Made by a program: the position numbers and the translations under genes
Origin: Armatimonadota bacterium
GTDB taxonomy: Bacteria; Cloacimonadota; Cloacimonadia; Cloacimonadales; TCS61
Assembly (NCBI GenBank): GCA_013203665.1
Contig: JABMPU010000114.1
Coordinates: 1 to 56,590, forward strand
DNA: 56,590 nucleotides
Direction: 5' to 3'
Shown here: piece by piece, positions 44,677 to 52,882 of the stretch
Position numbering within the stretch: position 1 is the first letter of the stretch
Layout: the number at the start of each line of letters is the position of its first letter
The notes under the pieces: model-generated
What the model saw: the letters and a program-made list of their open reading frames with translations, nothing else
Databases searched by the model: none
Told to the model about the DNA's origin: nothing

Positions 44677-44810
44677 GACGCTGATTCACACTGATTAAAT
44701 ATAATTCATTATGAGTTTTTTTTTGACAGGATTAACAAGATATACTGGATAATTACTTTATTAAATTTTATCCTGTAATTCCTGTTTATCTTGGCTAATA
44801 TTTTTCATAA
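44677..44810 (-). repeat. Composite repeat leader, copy 2 (inverted)
   Basis: Read on the minus strand, 44810-44716 repeats 39888-39979 with about seven differences by eye: ACAGGAATT/ACAGGATAA units, a spacer, TATATCTTGTTAATCCTGTC and an A-run. It is followed by AATCAGTGTGAATCAGCGTC (44696-44677) just ahead of the STAS binding site CAGGAG. Orientation relative to the downstream gene is the same as for copy 1. Confidence 0.85.
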
Positions 44811-44988
44811 CTTATCATATTTTCTTTGCGTATTTTTAATTTCTATTTCTACTTGCTTTTCTTATGTTCCTTCTCTTTGGAATGTCTTTCATTTTTTTTC
44901 ATCAAAAAGAGAAGGACAGCAAGATGAGTTTAGGAGAAAGACCAGATTATTATCCTGATTTTTTCAGCGTTAATCTGCGTCTAACCTA
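44811..44988. other. Gap with a hairpin and ACGCAGAT-type repeat
   Basis: TCCTTCTCTTT (44868-44878) and AAAGAGAAGGA (44906-44916) form a perfect 11-bp stem with a 27-nt loop. Near the end, on the minus strand directly after the aldehyde dehydrogenase stop, TTAGACGCAGATTAACGCTG matches the words found after the iorA stop (TAGACGCAGATAGATGC). No gene seen. Confidence 0.5.
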
Positions 44989-46419
44989 TCAATAGTTTTT
45001 ATCATATTCTTTGGAAATGTCATCTGCTGTCAGGTTTTCATCAAAAAACTTTTGTTGGTCAAAATCAAACCATCTTCTATTTAATCGTCGCAGGCATATT
45101 CTTTTGATATTGATCAGGTGGATAGCTGTGATATTTTCCGTTGTGATATTTTTTCCTCCAGCACCGCAGCCCAAAGTAAAAGAAGGATTTAACATATTGA
45201 ATAAACCTCCAACTGCACCTTGAGCTGAAGGTGTGTTCACGACCACTCTTCCGGCATTCATCAATTCTGCAAATTCAGAAATTCTCTCATTATCATTCGC
45301 ATAAATACCTGCTGTGTGACCAATTCCACCGAGATAATTCAAATCGATACAGGTCTTAATAGCTTGTTGGTAATTTTCTTTTACATAAAATGTTAAGATG
45401 GGAGCTAATATTTCTAATGAAAGAGGATATTTTTTGCCCACTCCATCCAGATGAGCCATCAAAATTTTTGTGTTGGATGGAACTGTGATGCCAGCTAATT
45501 CAGCTATTTGCTGCACAGATTGACCAACGATCTGAGCACTCATCATACCTGAATACATATCAATTGCCTTTCTCTGTACTTTTTCAATTTCATCCGGACT
45601 AAGAAAATAGCAGTTTTGATTTTTAAATTCAGTGATAACTTTTTCAGCGATTTTCTTTTCTACCACTATAGATTGTTCACTGGCACAGATGGTTCCATTA
45701 TCAAATGTTTTGGAGCTGATGATATTTTCAACTGCAAAGGAAATATCTGCACTTTCATCGATAAAAACCGGAACATTTCCCGGACCAACTCCGAGAGTAG
45801 GTGTTCCCGACTTGTAAGCTGCTTGAACTAATCCTGTTCCACCTGTTGCCAATATCAAAGCTACTCTGGGATCTGTCATACAGATTTGAGTGAAATCTTG
45901 GGAAGATTTGGGTACCCATTGAATGCAGTCTTCCGGTGCTCCGGCTTGCAAAGCTGCTTCATAACAGATTCTTGCAGCTTCTCTACTGCATTTCCTGGCA
46001 GCTCGATGCGGACTGATAATAATCGGATTTCTGGTTTTAAGGCAGATAAGTATTTTATACATTACAGTTGAAGTGGGATTTGTAATAGGTGTAATAGCAA
46101 AAATAGGACCTAAAGGTTGAGCGATTTCAGTTATGCCTGTGAGTTCATCATGAGAAAGAATGCTAACAGTTTTTTCATCTTTGATGTTTTCAAATACCAT
46201 CTTCGTGGCAAGAATATTCTTCAAAACTTTATGCTGCCAAACACCCATATAAGTTTCTTCAGTAGCCATTTTTGCCAGACTAACCCTATGGTTGAAACCT
46301 GCTTCATATACTTTTTTGACAATATGATCTACTTGCTTTTGATCATACTGACTGAAAACACCTGCAGCAATTGATGCTCTTTGTAAAAGCTCATCTGCTT
46401 TTTCTAAATCTTTGCTCAT
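44989..46419 (-). CDS. Acylating acetaldehyde dehydrogenase (AdhE N-domain/EutE-like)
   Basis: A 476-residue CoA-dependent aldehyde dehydrogenase. ILATGGTGLVQAAYKSGTP, GVGPGNVPVFID and the catalytic cysteine in FDNGTICASEQS are typical. The block LGGIGHTAGIYAND and the C-terminal VVNTPSAQGAVGG resemble the N-terminal half of AdhE, but no iron alcohol dehydrogenase half follows. It interconverts an aldehyde with its acyl-CoA, a redox sink in fermentation. It lies 10 nt after the C25-like gene in the same direction, so the two may be co-transcribed. Confidence 0.9.
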   Translation of the reverse strand: MSKDLEKADELLQRASIAAGVFSQYDQKQVDHIVKKVYEAGFNHRVSLAKMATEETYMGVWQHKVLKNILATKMVFENIKDEKTVSILSHDELTGITEIAQPLGPIFAITPITNPTSTVMYKILICLKTRNPIIISPHRAARKCSREAARICYEAALQAGAPEDCIQWVPKSSQDFTQICMTDPRVALILATGGTGLVQAAYKSGTPTLGVGPGNVPVFIDESADISFAVENIISSKTFDNGTICASEQSIVVEKKIAEKVITEFKNQNCYFLSPDEIEKVQRKAIDMYSGMMSAQIVGQSVQQIAELAGITVPSNTKILMAHLDGVGKKYPLSLEILAPILTFYVKENYQQAIKTCIDLNYLGGIGHTAGIYANDNERISEFAELMNAGRVVVNTPSAQGAVGGLFNMLNPSFTLGCGAGGKNITTENITAIHLINIKRICLRRLNRRWFDFDQQKFFDENLTADDISKEYDKNY

Positions 46420-46429
46420 CTATTCTCCG

Positions 46430-48976
46430 TTATTTCATCAGGATCATTTTCTTAGAAATTTTGATTTTACCGTTTATATTCAATCTATAGAAATAAATTC
46501 CGGAACCAACTGGTTGGTTGTTTTCGTCTCTGCCATCCCAAATAATTGATGATTGATTATTGAATATTGAATATTTTCTAATTTTTTGACCTTTGATATT
46601 ATAAATCAAAATCTCTGCGTTCTCAGCGTCCTCTGCGGCGAACTGAATCGTTGTGGAAGGATTGAAAGGATTGGGATAGTTCGTTAGTTTGAAATTAGAA
46701 ATTTGTAATTCGTAATTTGTAATTCCTGTCTGCGGTTCTCCCAATGGATTCTCATAAGCTCCCATATCCGGCATTGAACCTGCAGGATTGGGTCGTGGAT
46801 TTCCTTCGAGGTCAAATTCAGGTGCATAATACCAGGTTCCGTTTATTTCGATCTCATCGATTCCTGCTCCAATGCATGGGCTCGTGTCTTGAAGGTAAAA
46901 TGGTGTATTTTGTTGATTTGAAAAGAGAGGGTCTTCATCGATGTTGCCTTCTCCTTCCCAGCCACCCTGGATATCTGAATATACAACGTCGATTGAGCTA
47001 TCTTCTAAGTATATTTCTGCTGATGAATCATTCCAAAGAATACAGTTCACCAAACTCAGGCTAGAAAAAGAGCAATAAATTCCACCACCATAACTAGCTG
47101 AATTCCCCGTTATCGTTACATTAGTGAGAGTCAGGCTGGAATTATACGAGCAAGAAATCCCACCACCTAACCAAGCCGAATTGCCTGTTATCGTCACATT
47201 GGTAAGAGTCGGACTGGAGTTATACGAGCAAAAGAATCCACCGCCATTATCAGAAGCAAAATTGCCTGTTATCTTCATATTTGTAAGAGTTGGGCTTGAA
47301 TTAATCCAACACCAGATTCCACCACCAGAACCAGCAGAATTGCCTGTTATCTTCATATTTGTAAGAGTCGGGTTGGAATAAGAATTACAATAAATTCCAC
47401 CACCAAACGGATCACCATAACCATTTGTAATAGTAAATCCACACAAGACAGCAGTAGAATCCTCTCCACTATCAAATGTTACCACACTTCCGTTTTCGTT
47501 GCCATCAATTATGGTTAGAGATATATAAGTTGTATCCTGTGTTATCAAAAATAAAGAAGCAACAGTGATATTCTTACCATTATAATTTATATTTTCATAG
47601 TAAGTTCCGGGATTCACGATAACTTTATCTCTATCTGCAACTGCATCGATTGCAGATTGGATAGTGGGATAATCATCCGGCACATACACAATGTTTCCTT
47701 CATCATAATGCACCTTCAAAGTAGGATCTCCCTGAATGATCATTCCATAAAACCAGGAACGCTCCCACATCCAGTCCGGACCTGTGTCCACGCTAACTTC
47801 CCACCATTGCCGCAGAGCCTCACCAATATTATTATCCAAAGAAAGCGGCTCATAAAAATCCTCGAACCAGAGCATACTTCCGGTTTTCGTGGAACCAAGA
47901 GTTCCCAGGCAATATTCATTCCCAAACACATACATTGCACCCATGTTATTAGGAGAGGTAAAGCGGGAATTGGAGCAGGCAAAAAGATTGTAAAAATGCG
48001 ATTTTGGTTGCAAATAGGAAATCTGATAATTGGTTACAAGATTCCATGTGTTTCCATTATCTTCACAGAAATGGTGAGCATCCGGTCCGGAATGTACATG
48101 AACCTGGATGAATTCATAACCAACCTGAATTCGATTTTCTCTATAATCCGAAGCTGTAGTTTGGTTAATTTCGTGAACAAGTTCCACATCGGAATAGGCA
48201 AATTCCATGGCAGCCTGGTATTCCGGTCCCCAATATGCCCAGTCGTCATCTATATAAGCCAGAGCTGTATCATTATCTTGAATCAGACCATTGCGGAAAA
48301 GATGATTTCTCTGAAAATAAGAATTTATCATCTCAGGTTCAGTCATACCCGGCATAGTCAGGTTGTCAGCTTTGATCCTTCCTACACCGATTTCAGGATG
48401 CACATCCTCGATATGATAATCATAAATATCATCTCCATCAGTATCGATCCAATATCCATCGATATCGGAGAAAAACAGGTCTATGGGAAATTCCACCCAA
48501 TCTTCATCCGGGTCCTGAATCCCATTGTTATTAAAATCATTGAACATTTCAAACCAGGCTGAAGGTAAATCACCGATGAGAGTTACACTCACGATTTCTT
48601 CATCATTATAATAATCGATGATAATATCTCTCAAATCTTCACAAAAGGTTCCACTGAATTCTACGATAAATGAATTTAATTCTTCGTTCAATAGGTCATC
48701 TTGGTAAGTAGCAATTGCATCGGATATCAAAGGATAAAGAGAAGTTTCAATGATGATAAGACAGTTTTCATTTGTTCGGTTATCAGCTACTTTTCTGCTG
48801 ATTTCTGTAAAATGAGTTGGTTTAAAAGGATTGTTTTTTTGATATTCTTCAAATCCTGTGATAGGATGGTTTTCCGGATCAAGATTCCTGGTTACCGGAA
48901 TATCCTGGAATCGTGCAGTTAAGGTGATTGAAAATACAATCATTAATATTAAGATAAAAATACTTTCTTTTTTCAT
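46430..48976 (-). CDS. Secreted C25-like cysteine peptidase with beta-helix and sorting domain
   Basis: An 848-residue exported protein. A signal peptide (1-20) is followed by a caspase/gingipain-like region: VTLIGDLPSAW, a D-rich metal loop (about 169-186), the candidate catalytic His in QVHVHSGPDAHHF (about 292-303) and Cys in NLFACSNSRF (334). IVYVPDDYPTIQSAIDAVAD starts a right-handed beta-helix (about 429-650) with four near-identical 26-residue turns. Residues 766-848 are the type A sorting domain: NYPNPFNPSTTIQF, IYNIKGQKIRKY, GSGIYFYRL. Probably surface-located or released. Confidence 0.85.
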   Translation of the reverse strand: MKKESIFILILMIVFSITLTARFQDIPVTRNLDPENHPITGFEEYQKNNPFKPTHFTEISRKVADNRTNENCLIIIETSLYPLISDAIATYQDDLLNEELNSFIVEFSGTFCEDLRDIIIDYYNDEEIVSVTLIGDLPSAWFEMFNDFNNNGIQDPDEDWVEFPIDLFFSDIDGYWIDTDGDDIYDYHIEDVHPEIGVGRIKADNLTMPGMTEPEMINSYFQRNHLFRNGLIQDNDTALAYIDDDWAYWGPEYQAAMEFAYSDVELVHEINQTTASDYRENRIQVGYEFIQVHVHSGPDAHHFCEDNGNTWNLVTNYQISYLQPKSHFYNLFACSNSRFTSPNNMGAMYVFGNEYCLGTLGSTKTGSMLWFEDFYEPLSLDNNIGEALRQWWEVSVDTGPDWMWERSWFYGMIIQGDPTLKVHYDEGNIVYVPDDYPTIQSAIDAVADRDKVIVNPGTYYENINYNGKNITVASLFLITQDTTYISLTIIDGNENGSVVTFDSGEDSTAVLCGFTITNGYGDPFGGGIYCNSYSNPTLTNMKITGNSAGSGGGIWCWINSSPTLTNMKITGNFASDNGGGFFCSYNSSPTLTNVTITGNSAWLGGGISCSYNSSLTLTNVTITGNSASYGGGIYCSFSSLSLVNCILWNDSSAEIYLEDSSIDVVYSDIQGGWEGEGNIDEDPLFSNQQNTPFYLQDTSPCIGAGIDEIEINGTWYYAPEFDLEGNPRPNPAGSMPDMGAYENPLGEPQTGITNYELQISNFKLTNYPNPFNPSTTIQFAAEDAENAEILIYNIKGQKIRKYSIFNNQSSIIWDGRDENNQPVGSGIYFYRLNINGKIKISKKMILMK
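47063..47377 (-). repeat. Coding tandem repeat, four units of 78-81 nt
   Basis: Four consecutive units encode (S/N)PTLTN(M/V)(K/T)ITGN followed by GGGI or GGGF and C. The first, third and fourth are 26 residues, the second 27. DNA is strongly conserved between units, which points to recent internal duplication in the beta-helix. Confidence 0.85.
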
Positions 48977-49015
48977 AATATTTTCTCCGTTTTTTATTTT
49001 TTTTTATACTACGAG

Positions 49016-49230
49016 CCTTCAACCGTCTGGGTTAAGGGAAAACAGGGTTTCAACCGGGACGGTTAAAACAACTTTTTTATAAGTCAAGAATTCGTCGATT
49101 GCCAAAGTTCGCAAGGTTTATTTTATTTCTCAGGATATATAATCTTTAGGTTTACAAGTCCATCATATTCTGGTTTCCAAGCCCCAGCTTGGAAACCTTC
49201 TTATTTGTATCCAAGCTGGGGCTTGGATAC
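49016..49230. repeat. Cluster of four palindromic repeats
   Basis: This gap holds: CCTTCAACC/GGGTTAAGG (49016-49037, imperfect); GTTTCAACC/GGTTAAAAC (49047-49069, one mismatch); GGTTTCCAAGC/GCTTGGAAACC (49172-49197, perfect 11 bp); GTATCCAAGC/GCTTGGATAC (49207-49230, perfect 10 bp). The cores of the last two are exact reverse complements (CCAAGCCCCAGCTTGG and CCAAGCTGGGGCTTGG). No gene seen in 48977-49244. Confidence 0.8.
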
Positions 49231-49244
49231 AAGAGCATATGATA

Positions 49245-52200
49245 CTATTTTAGGAGGATCATCTTCTTGGTGGAAGTATATTTTCCAGCTTTCAATTTAT
49301 AGAAGTAGATTCCAGAACCAACAGGTTGATTGTTTTCATCCGTTCCGTTCCAGGTTACACCATACAATCCAATGTCTATCCTTCGACTTCGCTCAGGATG
49401 ACAATTTAAAGTTTTAACTTTCTGTCCTTTAAGATTGTAAATTTCTAATTCAATCTGTTCGTTTTGTTGGTTTTGTTCGATGCTAAAATGAATAGTCGTG
49501 GTCGGATTGAACGGATTGGGATAATTACCGATAAGCTCTGTAACTATTGGAACTGGCAAATCATCAACATCAACAGTTACAGTAGCAGGATTAGAAAATT
49601 CCGATTCCCAACCACCATCATAAACTGCTGTTCCACAGTAATCATAAGTTCCCGCTGGAACTCCAACATCGAGATAGAAATTTTCTGTTATTCCTGTTGC
49701 CACCAATAAATTATCTCTGTATACATTATAAGAATCAAAATCTCTACCTGTAGAATCTAATGAGTCCCATGAACAGAATACGTTATTCATTTCTTGAACT
49801 ACCGCACAAAAATTCTGAGGAGGAACTAGAATAATGATAACTTCAGCATAGAGTGGCATGGATTCACCTTCATCATAAACAGCAGTTATTCCATATTCAT
49901 ATATGCCACTATCTAAAGCCAGGTCATCATAAGTTGTCTGGTTTGGATCGAGAATTTCAGCTATTACAACTCCGTCACGATAAATTTTATAACCAATTAA
50001 TTCTCTGGTAATTTCATTATTAGATAATTTCTTAGTTTGTCCAATTTCGATTGAACCAGATTTATCATTGCTATCGATTGGACTCAAAATCCCGGTAATA
50101 CACCAGTTATAATCCAGACCATAAGCAACACTTATTTCAACCCATCCTGATGGCCAAGAAAAATACATCCAATCTCCTTTTCCTGCAACAGCAGGACCAG
50201 CATCCACACTACTTGGATGATCACCAGTTACATCGATTCCATATCCTATCCAATATTCGTTATTACTAATTAAGGGAATTGGTGTTGTTAATTCATGTAT
50301 AGTCCAATCTTCAATTATCACTGAATTTGTAATATCCTGTGAATAAACTTCCATTCCAGGATCACCGAATGAACCTCCTTCCCAGATTATTATTTCAGCA
50401 AGAGAAAAATCAGAAGAGCGAATATGAACTTCTACTTGTGATATTTGATAACCATCATAATAATCCATAAGTTCATCAGGTGTAAAACGAGCTGCACATA
50501 TCCAATATTCTAAGCCATTTCCAATTCCATTATTATCATAGCCAGTATGATATTGAATTATAATATCTTCATTTGTTGGAGATTCCCACTCCATATGAAC
50601 GTCATTATAATTCACAACCTCGATCACTAAATTTTGCGGTGGAGGGAAATATTGTGCTTCATGAGAGTATTCATAAACACCTGTTCCGCGAGTAGAGCAG
50701 AAAAGTTGATCATCAGTCTGTCCATAAACGATATTCCAAATATTCTGATCGGAAATATTCTCGTTCATTGCAACCCAGGTGGAACCATCTTCACTAAAGT
50801 AAACACCATAATCTGTTCCTGCATAAATTTCTTCGTTTCGTGAACCTTGAACTGACCAGCAGAATTGATAAAAACCGGCATTTATCCAGTTCTCACCAGC
50901 ATCGGAAGATTGGTACACACCTGTATCTGTGGCACAATAAATCATTTGAGGAAGTCCGGTTGTAGCTTGATGACGAACCGAAAGTCTGGGTAGATAAGTT
51001 GTCGAAAGACCCGCACCTGCTGTGAAGTTAATACCATCATCTGCATAATAAACAGTTGAACCCATTTGCTGAAATGTGATGAAAATTCTATCTGTACCTG
51101 TATTGTTTTTCCCGATTTTTAATTTGGGATACAGAGCAAAGGGAAATCCAGTACAATCCTGCCAGGTCTGCCCTCCATTTTCTGTGTATTTTATCGGCGG
51201 CATTGAACCACCTGCCCAAAAAATATCTGTGTTTGTTGGATGGATTTCCACACCGGAACATTGTGTTCCGGCAAGTCCAACCTGATACCAGTTTTCTGCG
51301 TTATCATCAGATGCAAAAATCCCATTATAAGTTGCAACCAGTAATCTATCTGCTGAGTAATCGATATCATCAGTTGGAGCAAAATCATAAATCCACCAGG
51401 TGGAAAGGCCATTGGATTTGCTTTCCCAGGAAATTCCTCCGTCAGTGCTTTTGTAAATTCCGCTTCCTTCGGTTCCAGCCCAAAGTTCGTTCGTATCCCG
51501 GAAATAAGCAAGTGCATGAGTGAAAGCATTATCCAAACCTTCGTGAGACATTACATGTGTGTCTCCAAATCCGTCCGAACGCATGATGCCGCCCCACATG
51601 CCGAATAATACACCAGCATCACTTTTTCCGGTTGCCTGCCAATAATAATCTACAACTCCATTATTGTTCAAAGTCCAGGTATTACCATTGTCAGTGCTTT
51701 CATACAGACCACCACCATATTGGGCTGCGTAGAAAACGCCATCTTTTTCCACGACATTCCGTCCTGAACCTGAAGTAAGCACCAGAGTCCAATCTGTTCC
51801 GCCATTTATGGTTTTATATAAACCGTTTTCGTGTCCTAACAAGATAAAATCTTCATCTAAGGGAGAAACATAAATGCCTTCTCCAGCACCTGCAGGACCG
51901 ATTGCCTGCCAGGTGGCACCATCATCTGAACTGACAAAAGCTGATGATAACATGCTGGAACCGCAAAGAAACATTTTCTCGGGGTTGGCTGGAGTTGTAG
52001 CAAATCCTTTCATGAAACCTGTATTCAAGCCAACGGTTTCCCAGTTTAAACCTCCGTCAATGGAACGTCTTACGCCAACATTAGAAGAGTATCCGGCAAT
52101 TATGATATCTGAATTGTTATATTTTTCTCCAGCTTTTAGCACAAATGTGCTTTGAAGAGAAAGCAAATTCCATGATTCTCCGCTATCAACAGATTTGTAT

Positions 52201-52616
52201 AATCCATATCTTCCGCCAGCAAGAAATTCTCCCGGAGAAGACGTGGAAGCAAATACCGTGTACATCGGTTTTCCATAAAGATCTGAAGTTTGCCAGGTAA
52301 TTCCACCATCATTGCTGTACCACACACCACCTACATTTGTAGCCATAGAAAATCCGCATGCTGTGATCACATTCATAGGATCAGAAGCACTGGTAGCTAA
52401 TGACCTGACATTTCCTCCCCATGGTCCACTTCCAGACCAGGAACCGATGTCATCTGAATATTGAGGATTATGTATTTGGGGGCTGCTATAAATAAGATTA
52501 TTATTAACTTGCTCAGGTATGATATCACCAGTTTCTCGAAGAACTTCTTCTCCAATATCAATTGCATAAATTATTGTTAAGAAAAAAATAAAAAGCAATA
52601 AAGTAAGTTTTCTCAT
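49245..52616 (-). CDS. Secreted BNR/sialidase-repeat protein with sorting domain
   Basis: A 1123-residue exported protein with signal peptide (1-18). Residues about 60-640 form a multi-bladed propeller with many Asp-box repeats: SNDGGITWQT, SVDSGESWN, SIDGGLNWET, SSDDGATWQA, STDGGISWES, SSDAGENWIN. A jelly-roll-like segment and fibronectin-III-type modules (about 640-1030) follow. The last 80 residues are the type A sorting domain (NYPNPFNPTTTIHF, IYNLKGQKVKT, GSGIYFYKLK), interrupted by CHPERSRRI. No catalytic sialidase motif is evident; an adhesin or carbohydrate-binding role is possible. GGAGG precedes the ATG. Confidence 0.82.
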   Translation of the reverse strand: MRKLTLLLFIFFLTIIYAIDIGEEVLRETGDIIPEQVNNNLIYSSPQIHNPQYSDDIGSWSGSGPWGGNVRSLATSASDPMNVITACGFSMATNVGGVWYSNDGGITWQTSDLYGKPMYTVFASTSSPGEFLAGGRYGLYKSVDSGESWNLLSLQSTFVLKAGEKYNNSDIIIAGYSSNVGVRRSIDGGLNWETVGLNTGFMKGFATTPANPEKMFLCGSSMLSSAFVSSDDGATWQAIGPAGAGEGIYVSPLDEDFILLGHENGLYKTINGGTDWTLVLTSGSGRNVVEKDGVFYAAQYGGGLYESTDNGNTWTLNNNGVVDYYWQATGKSDAGVLFGMWGGIMRSDGFGDTHVMSHEGLDNAFTHALAYFRDTNELWAGTEGSGIYKSTDGGISWESKSNGLSTWWIYDFAPTDDIDYSADRLLVATYNGIFASDDNAENWYQVGLAGTQCSGVEIHPTNTDIFWAGGSMPPIKYTENGGQTWQDCTGFPFALYPKLKIGKNNTGTDRIFITFQQMGSTVYYADDGINFTAGAGLSTTYLPRLSVRHQATTGLPQMIYCATDTGVYQSSDAGENWINAGFYQFCWSVQGSRNEEIYAGTDYGVYFSEDGSTWVAMNENISDQNIWNIVYGQTDDQLFCSTRGTGVYEYSHEAQYFPPPQNLVIEVVNYNDVHMEWESPTNEDIIIQYHTGYDNNGIGNGLEYWICAARFTPDELMDYYDGYQISQVEVHIRSSDFSLAEIIIWEGGSFGDPGMEVYSQDITNSVIIEDWTIHELTTPIPLISNNEYWIGYGIDVTGDHPSSVDAGPAVAGKGDWMYFSWPSGWVEISVAYGLDYNWCITGILSPIDSNDKSGSIEIGQTKKLSNNEITRELIGYKIYRDGVVIAEILDPNQTTYDDLALDSGIYEYGITAVYDEGESMPLYAEVIIILVPPQNFCAVVQEMNNVFCSWDSLDSTGRDFDSYNVYRDNLLVATGITENFYLDVGVPAGTYDYCGTAVYDGGWESEFSNPATVTVDVDDLPVPIVTELIGNYPNPFNPTTTIHFSIEQNQQNEQIELEIYNLKGQKVKTLNCHPERSRRIDIGLYGVTWNGTDENNQPVGSGIYFYKLKAGKYTSTKKMILLK
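49377..49403. repeat. Short repeat inserted in frame in a sorting domain
   Basis: TATCCTTCGACTTCGCTCAG then GATGACA on the plus strand; in the minus-strand protein it reads CHPERSRRI. From memory this word recurs between genes in many environmental bacterial genomes. The equivalent position in the sorting domains of the neighbouring proteins has no such residues. Confidence 0.65.
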
Positions 52617-52700
52617 CTTACTCCTCCATTTTGATTTATTTTTTGTTTTTTACATATTGTTAAAAGATATTTGTGTCAAGGAAATGTTTCCATAAAATAT

Positions 52701-52722
52701 AAAAAAGCGGCTTTTAAGCCGC
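52701..52722 (-). terminator. Intrinsic terminator downstream of the M6 protease
   Basis: GCGGCTT and AAGCCGC (52707-52722) form a 7-bp GC-rich stem with a 2-nt loop. On the minus strand six U residues follow (52706-52701). It lies about 160 nt after the M6 gene stop. Between them, CTTGACACAAG/CTTGTGTTAAG (52796-52829) is another hairpin. Confidence 0.85.
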
Positions 52723-52882
52723 CTTTTAATATTCAAACTATTTACATTAGTGCGAGATATATTTAAACTTAACCTTTACAAGGATTTCAGCGAAACTTGA
52801 CACAAGTTAAAAAAAAATCTTGTGTTAAGTTGTGCCTGCATAACTTGAATCAAGAAAGGCTAAAACCTGCTTAACTAAAGTT

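Noticed and set aside
47124-47381. Antisense frame with repeated PPP-containing units
   Set aside because: It is the reverse reading of the tandem beta-helix repeat, not a gene.
47657-48562. 301-codon frame opposite the C25-like gene
   Set aside because: It is fully antisense to a protein with signal peptide, catalytic motifs and sorting domain; low-complexity Ile-rich translation.
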